From the NCBI RefSeq assembly GCF_037890695.1, contig NZ_CP149571.1, positions 1,142,501-1,187,500 of the forward strand: a DNA stretch of 45,000 bases. The letters run 5' to 3'. Made by a program: the position numbers and the translations under genes. This document shows, piece after piece, positions 38,216-45,000 of this stretch (positions are counted from its first letter, which is position 1; the number at the start of each line of letters is the position of its first letter). This DNA is from Aeromonas jandaei. Its GTDB lineage: Bacteria; Pseudomonadota; Gammaproteobacteria; Enterobacterales; Aeromonadaceae. The notes under the pieces were generated by a model, which did no database searches, had not been told where the DNA came from, and worked only from the letters and a program-made list of their open reading frames with translations.

Positions 38216-38892
38216 AGATAGCCGCGCCCCCGTACGGTTTTGAAGCGGGGCTGGCCATCGACGCGCTCCGGCAGCTTCTTGCGCAGGTTGCTCAGGTGCA
38301 TGTCGATGGCGCGATCGAAGGGCTCCAGCTTCTTGCCGAGCACCTGCTCGGAGAGGTGACTCTTGCTGACGATCTGGCCGGGATTGCGCAGCAGGCACTC
38401 AAGCAGGCCGAACTCGGTAGCGGTCAGCTCCAGCAGCTGCTCGCCGCAGCGTGCCTGCTGCAGGCCGGGTTGCAGCACTATGTCCATAAAGCTGACTTCG
38501 TCGGAGGAGTTGCCGCGCTGGGGCGGGGCGCTCTGGGTACGGCGCAGGATGGCACGCACCCGGGCCAGCAGCTCCCGATCATCGAACGGCTTGGCCAGAT
38601 AGTCGTCGGCCCCCGCCTCAAGACCGTTGACCCGATCCTGGCTGTCGCCACGGGCGGTCAGCATCAGTACCGGTGTTTCATGGGTCTTGCGCAGCTTGGC
38701 CAGCATGGCGAAGCCGTTGAGTTTGGGCATCATCACATCGAGCAGTACCAGATTGAAGCTCTGCTCTGCCAGTCGTTGCAGCCCCTCTTCACCATCCTCG
38801 GCGACCGTGACCTGAAATCCCTCCAGGGTCAGAATTTCGGTGAGCAACTGGGTCAATTCAAGATCGTCGTCGACCAGGAGTATTCTGTTCAT
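38197..38892 (-). CDS. cpxR: response regulator CpxR (OmpR family)
   Basis: This 231-residue regulator has a receiver domain with the acidic pocket (VDDDLELTQ), phospho-acceptor Asp52 (LVLLDVMMP) and the conserved YLAKPF Lys. Its C-terminal winged helix (LTATEFGLLECLLRNPGQIVSKSHLSEQVLG) looks like CpxR (RGRGYLW near the end). Activated by CpxA, it controls envelope folding and protease genes. It is divergent from fieF, with 85 bp between starts; cpxP, which sits there in E. coli, is absent. Confidence 0.95.
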   Translation of the reverse strand: MNRILLVDDDLELTQLLTEILTLEGFQVTVAEDGEEGLQRLAEQSFNLVLLDVMMPKLNGFAMLAKLRKTHETPVLMLTARGDSQDRVNGLEAGADDYLAKPFDDRELLARVRAILRRTQSAPPQRGNSSDEVSFMDIVLQPGLQQARCGEQLLELTATEFGLLECLLRNPGQIVSKSHLSEQVLGKKLEPFDRAIDMHLSNLRKKLPERVDGQPRFKTVRGRGYLWLEQE

Positions 38893-38941
38893 CGGGTGTT
38901 ATTCCGCAGATTTTCGCGCCAAACTGACGCCGGGGTCAGGG

Positions 38942-38947
38942 TATAAT
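38942..38947 (+). promoter_or_regulatory. perfect -10 hexamer upstream of fieF
   Basis: TATAAT lies 31 bp before the fieF start, in the cpxR-fieF gap. No good -35 sits 16-18 bp upstream, which may mean activation, plausibly by CpxR, but I cannot identify a clear GTAAA-N5-GTAAA box. Confidence 0.5.
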
Positions 38948-38977
38948 AAGTTTTTCATCGCCAGAGGAAAGCCGGTT

Positions 38978-39889
38978 TTGAGCCATCAACAATATTCCCG
39001 TTGGGTTACCTTTGCCAGCATGGCGGCCGTCACGACCGCCACCCTGCTCATCATCGGCAAACTGATCGCCTGGCTGATGACAGATTCATCAACCTTGCTG
39101 GCATCCCTGACTGACTCCTTTATGGATGTGAGCGCCTCCATCATCAACCTGCTGGCCATCCGTTATGCGCTGGCCCCTGCCGATGACGAGCACCGCTTCG
39201 GTCACGGCAAGGCCGAGTCGCTGGCCGGACTCATCCAGTCGGCCTTTATCTCGGGTTCCGCTTTGCTGCTGGTGATGCACGGCATCTCGTCGCTGCTCAA
39301 GCAGGCACCTATCGAGCGGCTGGAGGCGGGCCTCTGGGTCAGTGGTGGCTCCATCGTGCTGACCCTGCTGCTGGTCAGCTTCCAGAGCTTTGTCATTCGC
39401 AAGACCAACAGCGTCGCCATCAAGGCCGACATGCTGCACTACCGCTCTGATCTGCTGCTCAACGCCGGGGTGCTGCTGGCGCTGGTGTTGGCAGGACAGG
39501 GGTGGTACTGGGCCGACGGCCTGTTTGCCATCCTGATCGGTCTGTTCCTGCTGTGGGGGGCGTTGCATATTGGTTACGAATCGGTGCAGGCGCTGCTCGA
39601 TCGTCAGTTGCCAGCCGAAGAACAAGCGAGAATAATGGCCCTCTGCTGCGCCGTCGAAGGGGTTCACGGCGTCCACGATCTGCGCACCCGCCAGTCGGGG
39701 CCGACCCGCTTTGTGCAGCTGCACCTGGAGCTGGATGACCAGATCCCTCTGGTCAAGGCCCATCAAATCGCCGATGAAGCCGAGCTGGCCGTGCGCCAGG
39801 CTTTCGAGCGAATGGACGTAATTATCCACATGGACCCCATCTCGGTGCTGACAAAAGAACAACAGAGCCCTCACCCTGAACAACAGTAG
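38978..39889 (+). CDS. fieF: cation-efflux pump FieF (iron/zinc, CDF family)
   Basis: This proton-coupled exporter of Fe(II) and Zn(II) is in the inner membrane. The 303-residue protein has six TM segments, metal-site Asp46 and Asp50 (LTDSFMDVSAS), the HRFGHGKAESLAG loop, the second metal-site pair His/Asp in MLHYRSDLLL, and a cytoplasmic C-domain with DLRTRQSGPTRFVQLHLE. The frame has no ATG before SHQQYSRW; TTG 38978, preceded by AGAGGAAA, is the likely start. In E. coli cpxP lies between cpxR and fieF. cysE follows after 8 nt. Confidence 0.95.
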   Translation: MSHQQYSRWVTFASMAAVTTATLLIIGKLIAWLMTDSSTLLASLTDSFMDVSASIINLLAIRYALAPADDEHRFGHGKAESLAGLIQSAFISGSALLLVMHGISSLLKQAPIERLEAGLWVSGGSIVLTLLLVSFQSFVIRKTNSVAIKADMLHYRSDLLLNAGVLLALVLAGQGWYWADGLFAILIGLFLLWGALHIGYESVQALLDRQLPAEEQARIMALCCAVEGVHGVHDLRTRQSGPTRFVQLHLELDDQIPLVKAHQIADEAELAVRQAFERMDVIIHMDPISVLTKEQQSPHPEQQ

Positions 39890-39897
39890 GCTGCAAC

Positions 39898-40677
39898 ATG
39901 GATGATCTGGTTGCCAAAACCTGGCAGAAAATTCAGCAAGAAGCAGAGTGCATGGCGGCCCAGGAGCCGATGCTGGCCAGCTTCTTCCACTCCACCATTC
40001 TCAATCACAAGAATTTGCGCTCGGCCCTCAGCTTCCAGCTGGCCAACAAGCTCGACAGCGCCACCATGCCCGCCATCGCCCTGCGCGAGGTGATCGAGCT
40101 GGCGCTGCGCAGCGAGCCGGAGCTGCTGGCTGTGGTTGCCGCCGACATCTGTGCCGTACAGGATCGCGATCCGGCGGTTGACCTCTTCTCCACTCCGCTG
40201 CTCTACCTCAAGGGGTTCCATGCCCTGCAGGGCTATCGGGTCGCCAACTGGCTGTGGCGTCAGGGGCGCCGCTCGCTGGCACTCTACCTGCAGAACCAGA
40301 TCTCGGTGGTATTCGGGGTCGATGTGCATCCGGCAGCCCGCATCGGCAAGGGGATCATGTTTGACCACGCCACCGGCATAGTGGTAGGCGAGACGGCGGT
40401 CATTGAAGATGACGTCTCCATCCTGCAGAGCGTGACCCTCGGTGGTACCGGCAAGGAGAGCGGCGATCGCCATCCCAAGATCCGCGAAGGGGTGATGATA
40501 GGGGCGGGCGCCAAGGTGCTCGGCAATATCGAAGTGGGCATGGGCGCCAAAATTGGCGCCGGCAGCGTGGTGATCAACCCGGTGCCACCCCATACCACAG
40601 TCGCTGGCGTACCCGCCAAAATCGTCGGCCGTCCGGAGTGCGACAAGCCTTCGCTGGATATGGATCAGTGCCTCTGA
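39898..40677 (+). CDS. cysE: serine O-acetyltransferase
   Basis: CysE makes O-acetylserine from serine and acetyl-CoA, the carbon skeleton for cysteine. In its 259 residues the N-terminal helical domain is followed by left-handed beta-helix hexapeptide repeats (GVDVHPAARIGKGIMFDHATGIVVGETAVI, GDRHPKIREGVMIGAGAKVLG). The active-site His lies in MFDHATG. The C-terminal tail ends in DMDQCL, not the Ile that docks in CysK in E. coli. It follows fieF by 8 nt and so is probably in one operon with a metal pump, a pairing not seen in E. coli. Confidence 0.97.
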   Translation: MDDLVAKTWQKIQQEAECMAAQEPMLASFFHSTILNHKNLRSALSFQLANKLDSATMPAIALREVIELALRSEPELLAVVAADICAVQDRDPAVDLFSTPLLYLKGFHALQGYRVANWLWRQGRRSLALYLQNQISVVFGVDVHPAARIGKGIMFDHATGIVVGETAVIEDDVSILQSVTLGGTGKESGDRHPKIREGVMIGAGAKVLGNIEVGMGAKIGAGSVVINPVPPHTTVAGVPAKIVGRPECDKPSLDMDQCL

Positions 40678-40697
40678 TCTCCCGGCCGGAGTAGTCG

Positions 40698-41978
40698 ATG
40701 GCCAAACGCTGGTCGGGTTATCTGATCCTGGGGATGTGGCTGCTTAACCTGCTGCATCTCTATCTGGGGTTCTCTCCCTGGCCGGCGGCCATCGCGGCCT
40801 GGGCCGCTTCCCTGCTCACCTGGCCCTGGCTGGCCGGCGCAGCCAGACGGCAGGCGCTGGCACTTTACGGTGCTGCGTTTGTGCTGTTGCTTTTCTCCTG
40901 GTGGCGGGGTGCCAGCTTCAGTGCAGATGCCTGGCTGCTGTCCAACATCAATATGCTCACCATGTTTGCTGCGGTGAGCACCCTCAATCTCGCTACCTCG
41001 GGTCTCTTGACCGGTACCACTTCGTGGCAAGGGCGCAAGGGGCTGTGGAGCACCATGGCCAGCCTCAATCTGCTGGGGGCTGTCATCAACCTCTCGGTGC
41101 TTTTTATCATCGGCGATCGGCTGGAACGTAACGGTACCCTTGAGCGACGTCAGGTGCTGGTGCTGAGCCGCATCTTCTGCGTCGCCGCTTTCTGGTCCCC
41201 CTTCTTTGTCGCCATGGCGGTGGCACTCACTTACGCACCAGGCCTCAAGCTGTCGAACATCTTGCCGTTTGGCGTGGTGGCGACCCTGCTGGCAATGACG
41301 ATAACGGCCTGGCAGGTGGAGCGGATCGGAGTGGCGGATTTTGCCGGCTATCCACTGCGGCTGCAGACCTTGGGGCTGCCGATCACCCTGGCCGGGCTGG
41401 TGCTGCTCATCAAGCAGATCTGGCCAGATCTCGGCATCATGGCCGTTATCGCGCTGGTGGCACCCTTGCTGGCGCTGCTGTTTATGCCGCATATCGGCCG
41501 CAAGGCCGCGCTCAAAAGGCAGGTGGTGGAGCGCTTTCCTGCCATCGGTGGTCAACTGGTGCTGTTTCTGGGGGCAGGCCTGCTGGCTGCCGGCATCAAC
41601 AGCGCCGTGTCGGTCATCGATCTCGGTGGCGGGCACGGTTTGCCGCTGTTCAACCACTTCGGCTGGTTGGAGGCATCTCTCGCACTCTTGCTGATCCTGC
41701 TGGTCGCCATCGTCGGAGTACACCCGCTCATCAGTATCTCCGGACTGGCGCCGCTGCTCTGGCCTCTGTCACCGGATCCCAGCCTGCTCGGCATGTGTTT
41801 TCTGCTGGGGTGGGGGATTGCCACGGGCACCAGCCCGCTCTCCGGATCCAATCTGGCGCTGGCCTCCCGTTACAACCTGAGTGCTGCCGCCATCTTGCGT
41901 GGCAACCTGCTCTATGGCCTGCTGATGTACGGGGTTGGTTGCCTGCTGATGGGGTGCTATATCGCTCTTCACCGGTGA
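40698..41978 (+). CDS. polytopic inner-membrane protein of unknown function
   Basis: This 426-residue, very hydrophobic protein has about eleven or twelve membrane segments. A late conserved-looking stretch reads GVHPLISISGLAPLLWPL...LGWGIATGTSPLSGSNLALASRYN, whose Gly/Ser/Pro re-entrant look is reminiscent of ion or anion permeases. GGAG lies 8 nt before the ATG. It follows cysE by 20 nt on the same strand, so it could be in the fieF-cysE transcript. If so, transport of a sulfur compound or an amino acid is one possibility, but nothing in the sequence fixes the substrate. Confidence 0.85.
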   Translation: MAKRWSGYLILGMWLLNLLHLYLGFSPWPAAIAAWAASLLTWPWLAGAARRQALALYGAAFVLLLFSWWRGASFSADAWLLSNINMLTMFAAVSTLNLATSGLLTGTTSWQGRKGLWSTMASLNLLGAVINLSVLFIIGDRLERNGTLERRQVLVLSRIFCVAAFWSPFFVAMAVALTYAPGLKLSNILPFGVVATLLAMTITAWQVERIGVADFAGYPLRLQTLGLPITLAGLVLLIKQIWPDLGIMAVIALVAPLLALLFMPHIGRKAALKRQVVERFPAIGGQLVLFLGAGLLAAGINSAVSVIDLGGGHGLPLFNHFGWLEASLALLLILLVAIVGVHPLISISGLAPLLWPLSPDPSLLGMCFLLGWGIATGTSPLSGSNLALASRYNLSAAAILRGNLLYGLLMYGVGCLLMGCYIALHR

Positions 41979-42145
41979 GCTGCGCAGGATGCGAGAAAAA
42001 TAGACGCATATTTAGACAATACCTCTGTGGAAGAGGCATTTTGCAGCGCACTGGCTTGTTTGTGCCGATAGGCTCGGGGTATGCTGGCTCCACGCGCTTG
42101 AATCGCCCTCTGTGGGGCATCGCAATTGAACAAACAGGTATGCAT

Positions 42146-42355
42146 ATGTCACTAGAAGTCCTTGAGCAACTCGAATCCAAAGTACAATCCGCCGTCGACA
42201 ACATCTCCCTGCTGAAGATGGAACTGGACGATCTGAAAGAGCAGAACACCAAGCTGCAAGACGAGAACCATCAGCTGCGCAACGAGCACGCTGCATGGCA
42301 GGAGCGTCTGCGTGCTCTGCTGGGCAAGATGGATCAGATGGGCGAAAGCATCTGA
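42146..42355 (+). CDS. zapB: cell division protein ZapB
   Basis: This small coiled-coil protein organises the Z ring through ZapA and links it to the Ter macrodomain. The 69-residue sequence MSLEVLEQLESKVQSAVDNI ... AWQERLRALLGKMDQM matches E. coli ZapB at both ends and keeps heptad spacing throughout. The start is ATG 42146, with AGG 7 nt upstream; an in-frame ATG at 42140 overlaps that site. A terminator follows. Confidence 0.95.
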   Translation: MSLEVLEQLESKVQSAVDNISLLKMELDDLKEQNTKLQDENHQLRNEHAAWQERLRALLGKMDQMGESI

Positions 42356-42376
42356 TCGGTCGCTATCCGCGAGAAT

Positions 42377-42413
42377 TGAAAACGGGCCGCTCCATGAGCG
42401 GCCCGTTTGTTTT
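42377..42413. terminator. bidirectional terminator between zapB and elbB
   Basis: AAACGGGCCGCT / AGCGGCCCGTTT with a 5-nt loop has Ts on the plus-strand side and an A-rich left flank. Confidence 0.92.
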
Positions 42414-42427
42414 GGTCGGCCGGGAAA

Positions 42428-43078
42428 TCAGAGTGCCAGCAGCTGTTTGACGGTTTTCTCGATGCCGTCTGCCGCTTCTACGATATTGCTGGCCAGCATG
42501 TAGGCAGGAGTAGAGATCACCTTGCGCTCCTGATCCACCACAAACTCGTTGACCGGACAGTTGAGGTGGCTGCCGCCCATCGCTTCGATGGCGTTGGCGG
42601 TGCCTTCGTCATGGCCTATGGTGGCCAGGGTGCCGGCGCCGTAGATGAGCGGGATCATGGCCGGAGCGATGCAGATGTAGGCGGCCGGTTTGTTGGCATT
42701 GGCAAAGCTCTGGCACGCCTTCATCACATCAGGCTGGATTTGGCACTCCGCCCCCTTGATGGCGAAGTCGCACAGGTTCTTGGCTGCGCCAAAACCGCCG
42801 GGTACCAGCAGGGCGTCATAATCGGCCGCATCCAGCTCGGCCACATCCTTTATCTGGCCGCGGCAGATACGCGCCGCTTCGACCAGCACATTACGGCTCT
42901 CTCCCTCGCTCACTTCACCGGTCAGGTGGTTGATCACATGGAGCTGCGTGACATTCGGAGCGAAGCACTGCACGGTAGCACCCTGGCGTGCCAGTGCCAG
43001 CAAGCTGATGACGGCTTCATGAATTTCTGCGCCGTCAAAGACACCGCAGCCACTCAAAATCACGGCCACTTTTTTCAT
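42428..43078 (-). CDS. elbB: ElbB, DJ-1/PfpI-like glyoxalase
   Basis: This 216-residue protein of the class-I glutamine-amidotransferase-like/DJ-1 superfamily matches the ElbB group (glyoxalase III-type activity reported, linked to early isoprenoid phenotype). It shows VAVILSGCGVFDGAEIHEAV, LLVPGGFGAAKNLCDFA and the nucleophile-elbow Cys in AYICIAPAM. The start is ATG 43078, with AAGGAG at good spacing; upstream in-frame codons are not needed. It converges with zapB. Confidence 0.95.
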   Translation of the reverse strand: MKKVAVILSGCGVFDGAEIHEAVISLLALARQGATVQCFAPNVTQLHVINHLTGEVSEGESRNVLVEAARICRGQIKDVAELDAADYDALLVPGGFGAAKNLCDFAIKGAECQIQPDVMKACQSFANANKPAAYICIAPAMIPLIYGAGTLATIGHDEGTANAIEAMGGSHLNCPVNEFVVDQERKVISTPAYMLASNIVEAADGIEKTVKQLLAL

Positions 43079-43478
43079 GGCAAACTCCTTGTTGTTGAAA
43101 ATGTGAGCCAAGATGGATTGTTGTACTTTTGTATGGTTATCGCTCGCCATCCGCTGGTCAAGTCATCTTGCTGTGCTAGGATTGTCTCGTTTCGGATCCT
43201 GCCGTACCTACTCCCTTAAATTTTTTTCCACATTGATCGAGATCATCCTCATGGTCTAGCGATCGGTTTTTGTGATCTCAATATATTGTTATATATGTAT
43301 TTTTTGTTTTTTATCCACAGGTCTATCACTGTGGTTTTTCCGCGACTCCATTTTTGAGCACAGAGTTATCCACAGAACTGAGGCTTGTGTGGCTCTTTCT
43401 GTCGGGTCTCTGCCCCCCTTGGTGTGAGGGGGCCCCTGTGGCATCCTAGCGGCTGTTTATCTCTGGCAGGACGATTTC
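43079..43478. other. 400-bp AT-rich divergent region between elbB and polA
   Basis: I see no supported gene. The interval contrasts with the GC-rich surroundings: 43210-43330 is strongly AT-rich. It contains three DnaA-box matches and four GATC sites clustered at about 43235-43276. Confidence 0.8.
43224..43374 (+). promoter_or_regulatory. three DnaA-box matches upstream of polA
   Basis: TTATCCACA occurs perfectly at 43311-43319 and 43366-43374. TTTTCCACA, which fits TTWTNCACA, is at 43224-43232. All three point the same way. The first two flank the AT-rich and GATC-rich part. DnaA could regulate polA or be titrated here; the window offers no test. Confidence 0.7.
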
Positions 43479-45000
43479 ATGGCCCCTAGCAATCCCCTTA
43501 TTCTGGTCGACGGCTCCTCTTATCTTTACCGCGCCTTCTTTGCCTCCCAGCAGGCCGATCTGCGCACCTCGACCGGTTTGCCGAGCGGCGCCGTCCGTGT
43601 CATGGCCAACATGATGCGCAGCCTGCGCAAGCAGTACCCCGACTGCCATGTGGCCGTGGTGTTCGATGCCAAGGGTAAGACCTTCCGCGACGACATCTAT
43701 CCCGAATACAAGGCCAACCGGGCCAGCATGCCGGATGATCTGCGCAGCCAGGTTGCCCCCATCCACCAGATGATCAAGGCGATGGGTTTCCCCTTCCTGA
43801 TGGTGGAAGGGGTAGAAGCGGACGATGTGATCGGCACTCTGGCCCGTCAGGCGACCGAGAAGCAGCTGCCGGTGCTGATCAGCACCGGCGACAAGGACAT
43901 GGCGCAGCTGGTCTCCGACCATGTCACTCTGATCGACACCATGAAGGACGTGAAGACCGATCGAGAAGGGGTGATCGAGAAGTTCGGCGTACCCCCAGAG
44001 CTCATCATCGACTATCTGGCCCTGATGGGGGACAAGGTGGACAACATCCCCGGCATGACCGGCGTTGGCGAGAAGACCGCACTGGCCTTGCTGCAGGGGA
44101 TCGGCAGTATCGACGAGATCGCCGCCAACCTCGACAAGGTGGCTGCGCTCGGTTTCCGTGGCTCCAAGGCGTTCGCCGACAAGTTCCGCGAGCAGGAAGA
44201 GCAGGTGCGCCTCTCCTATGTGCTGGCCACCATCAAGACCGACGTGGCGCTGGAGCAGAGTCTGGAAGAGCTGCAGCTCGGCCCCATCGACAAGGAGGCT
44301 CTGCTGGCGGTCTATCGCGAGTACGAGCTGCGCAACCTGATCAAAGAGCTGGAATCCGGAGGCGCTGATGAGAGCGAAGCCGAAGGTGATGATGAGGGTG
44401 CCGCCCCGGTAGCCGCCATCGAGACCGACTATCGCTGCATTCTGGACGAGGCCGAATTCGACGACTGGCTGGCCCGTCTGCAGGCGGCGCCGCTGTTTGC
44501 CTTCGACACCGAGACCACCAGTCTCGACTATATGGAAGCGCGGGTCGTTGGCGTCTCCTTTGCCATCGAGCCGGGCAAGGCGGCCTACGTCCCCTTCGAC
44601 CACGACTATCTGGGGGCGCCGGTGCAGCTGACCGAGGCCGTGGTACTCGGCAAGCTCAAGCCGCTGCTGGAAGATCCGACCCGCCTCAAGGTGGGGCAGA
44701 ACCTCAAGTACGACCGCAACGTGCTGCTCAATCACGGCATCGAGCTGCAGGGTATCGCCTACGACACCATGCTCGAGTCCTATGTGCTCAACTCCACTGC
44801 CAGCCGTCACGACATGGATTCACTGGCTCGCAGGTATCTGAACGCCGAGACCATCTCGTTCGAAGAGATCGCCGGCAAGGGGGTCAAGCAGCTCACCTTC
44901 AACCAGATTGAACTGGAGCAGGCGGCTCCTTACGCGGCGGAAGATGCCGACATCACCCTGCGTCTGCATCAGGCGCTGTGGGGCAAGCTCTCTGCAGAGC
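43479..45000 (+). CDS. polA: DNA polymerase I, 5' part (3' end outside window)
   Basis: Pol I fills gaps and removes RNA primers. The first 507 codons are present. The 5'-nuclease domain (LILVDGSSYLYRAFFA, VVFDAKGKTFRDD, ISTGDKDMAQLV, ALMGDKVDNIPGMTGVGEKTA) fills residues ~1-300. The proofreading exonuclease then shows Asp343 and Glu345 (FDTETTSLDY), Asp412 (LKYDRN) and Asp491 (AAEDADI), which correspond to the E. coli catalytic carboxylates, so 3'-5' editing appears intact. ATG 43479 has AGGA upstream. The polymerase domain lies beyond the window. Confidence 0.97.
   Translation, partial: MAPSNPLILVDGSSYLYRAFFASQQADLRTSTGLPSGAVRVMANMMRSLRKQYPDCHVAVVFDAKGKTFRDDIYPEYKANRASMPDDLRSQVAPIHQMIKAMGFPFLMVEGVEADDVIGTLARQATEKQLPVLISTGDKDMAQLVSDHVTLIDTMKDVKTDREGVIEKFGVPPELIIDYLALMGDKVDNIPGMTGVGEKTALALLQGIGSIDEIAANLDKVAALGFRGSKAFADKFREQEEQVRLSYVLATIKTDVALEQSLEELQLGPIDKEALLAVYREYELRNLIKELESGGADESEAEGDDEGAAPVAAIETDYRCILDEAEFDDWLARLQAAPLFAFDTETTSLDYMEARVVGVSFAIEPGKAAYVPFDHDYLGAPVQLTEAVVLGKLKPLLEDPTRLKVGQNLKYDRNVLLNHGIELQGIAYDTMLESYVLNSTASRHDMDSLARRYLNAETISFEEIAGKGVKQLTFNQIELEQAAPYAAEDADITLRLHQALWGKLSAE

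Noticed and set aside
43200..43478. Calling this the chromosomal origin oriC
   Set aside because: It has DnaA boxes and GATC sites, but the usual flanking genes (mioC, mnmG or dnaA) are absent and I cannot compute skew; I report it as origin-like only.

Overview
The window is a chromosomal segment of a gammaproteobacterium. It is GC-rich (roughly 60% by eye) and fits Aeromonas best. The basis is gene order and protein character: a class II IlvC, an SlmA/dut/coaBC and radC/rpmBG/mutM/coaD/waaA order as in E. coli, and a FliL-like/ubiC/ubiA/plsB/lexA block that I recall from Vibrio. The genus is an inference without a database search. I see no insertion sequence, prophage, integron or CRISPR array; this is core genome.

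Layout. 1-1315 is the end of an rRNA operon (23S 3' part, 5S, tRNA-Asp, two terminators). 1470-5369 holds a Pat/YfiQ-type protein acetyltransferase, a small unknown protein and an orphan periplasmic binding-like protein. 5358-7955 is the divergent ilvY/ilvC pair, and 8125-10949 carries pgi and mscS. 11115-14897 is slmA-dut-coaBC facing away from radC-rpmB-rpmG. 14991-22701 runs from a small membrane protein and mutM through a VirK/YbjX-like gene and coaD to an LPS inner-core locus (GT9 heptosyltransferase, WaaE-like GT2, waaF, waaA). 22780-26131 is a three-gene Ula/Sga-type PTS divergent from a LacI/GntR-type repressor, with several operator-like palindromes between them, followed by acuI.

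27220-28547 is a run of small genes: a 41-residue acidic Trp-rich peptide, a DUF2799-like lipoprotein, a 54-residue Cys-rich protein and a secreted FliL-like protein. 28693-33419 is ubiC-ubiA, plsB and lexA (two SOS boxes). 33795-36770 has a small ORF after lexA, a SCO1/SenC copper chaperone, a DinF-type MATE exporter and trmL. 36845-40677 is cpxA-cpxR divergent from fieF-cysE, with no cpxP between them. 40698-45000 is a polytopic membrane protein, zapB, elbB and the 5' part of polA, which is preceded by an AT-rich region with three DnaA-box matches.

How the genes work together. Most are housekeeping: branched-chain amino acid synthesis (ilvYC), glycolysis (pgi), CoA synthesis (coaBC, coaD), nucleotide pool and DNA repair (dut, mutM, radC, polA, lexA), ubiquinone (ubiC, ubiA), phospholipid (plsB) and LPS core synthesis, division control (slmA, zapB) and envelope stress (cpxRA). 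The less explained parts are the PTS/LacI cassette of unknown sugar, the small-protein cluster near 27.2-28.0 kb, the post-lexA ORF, the structured intergenic DNA between the two glycosyltransferases, and the DnaA-box region before polA.
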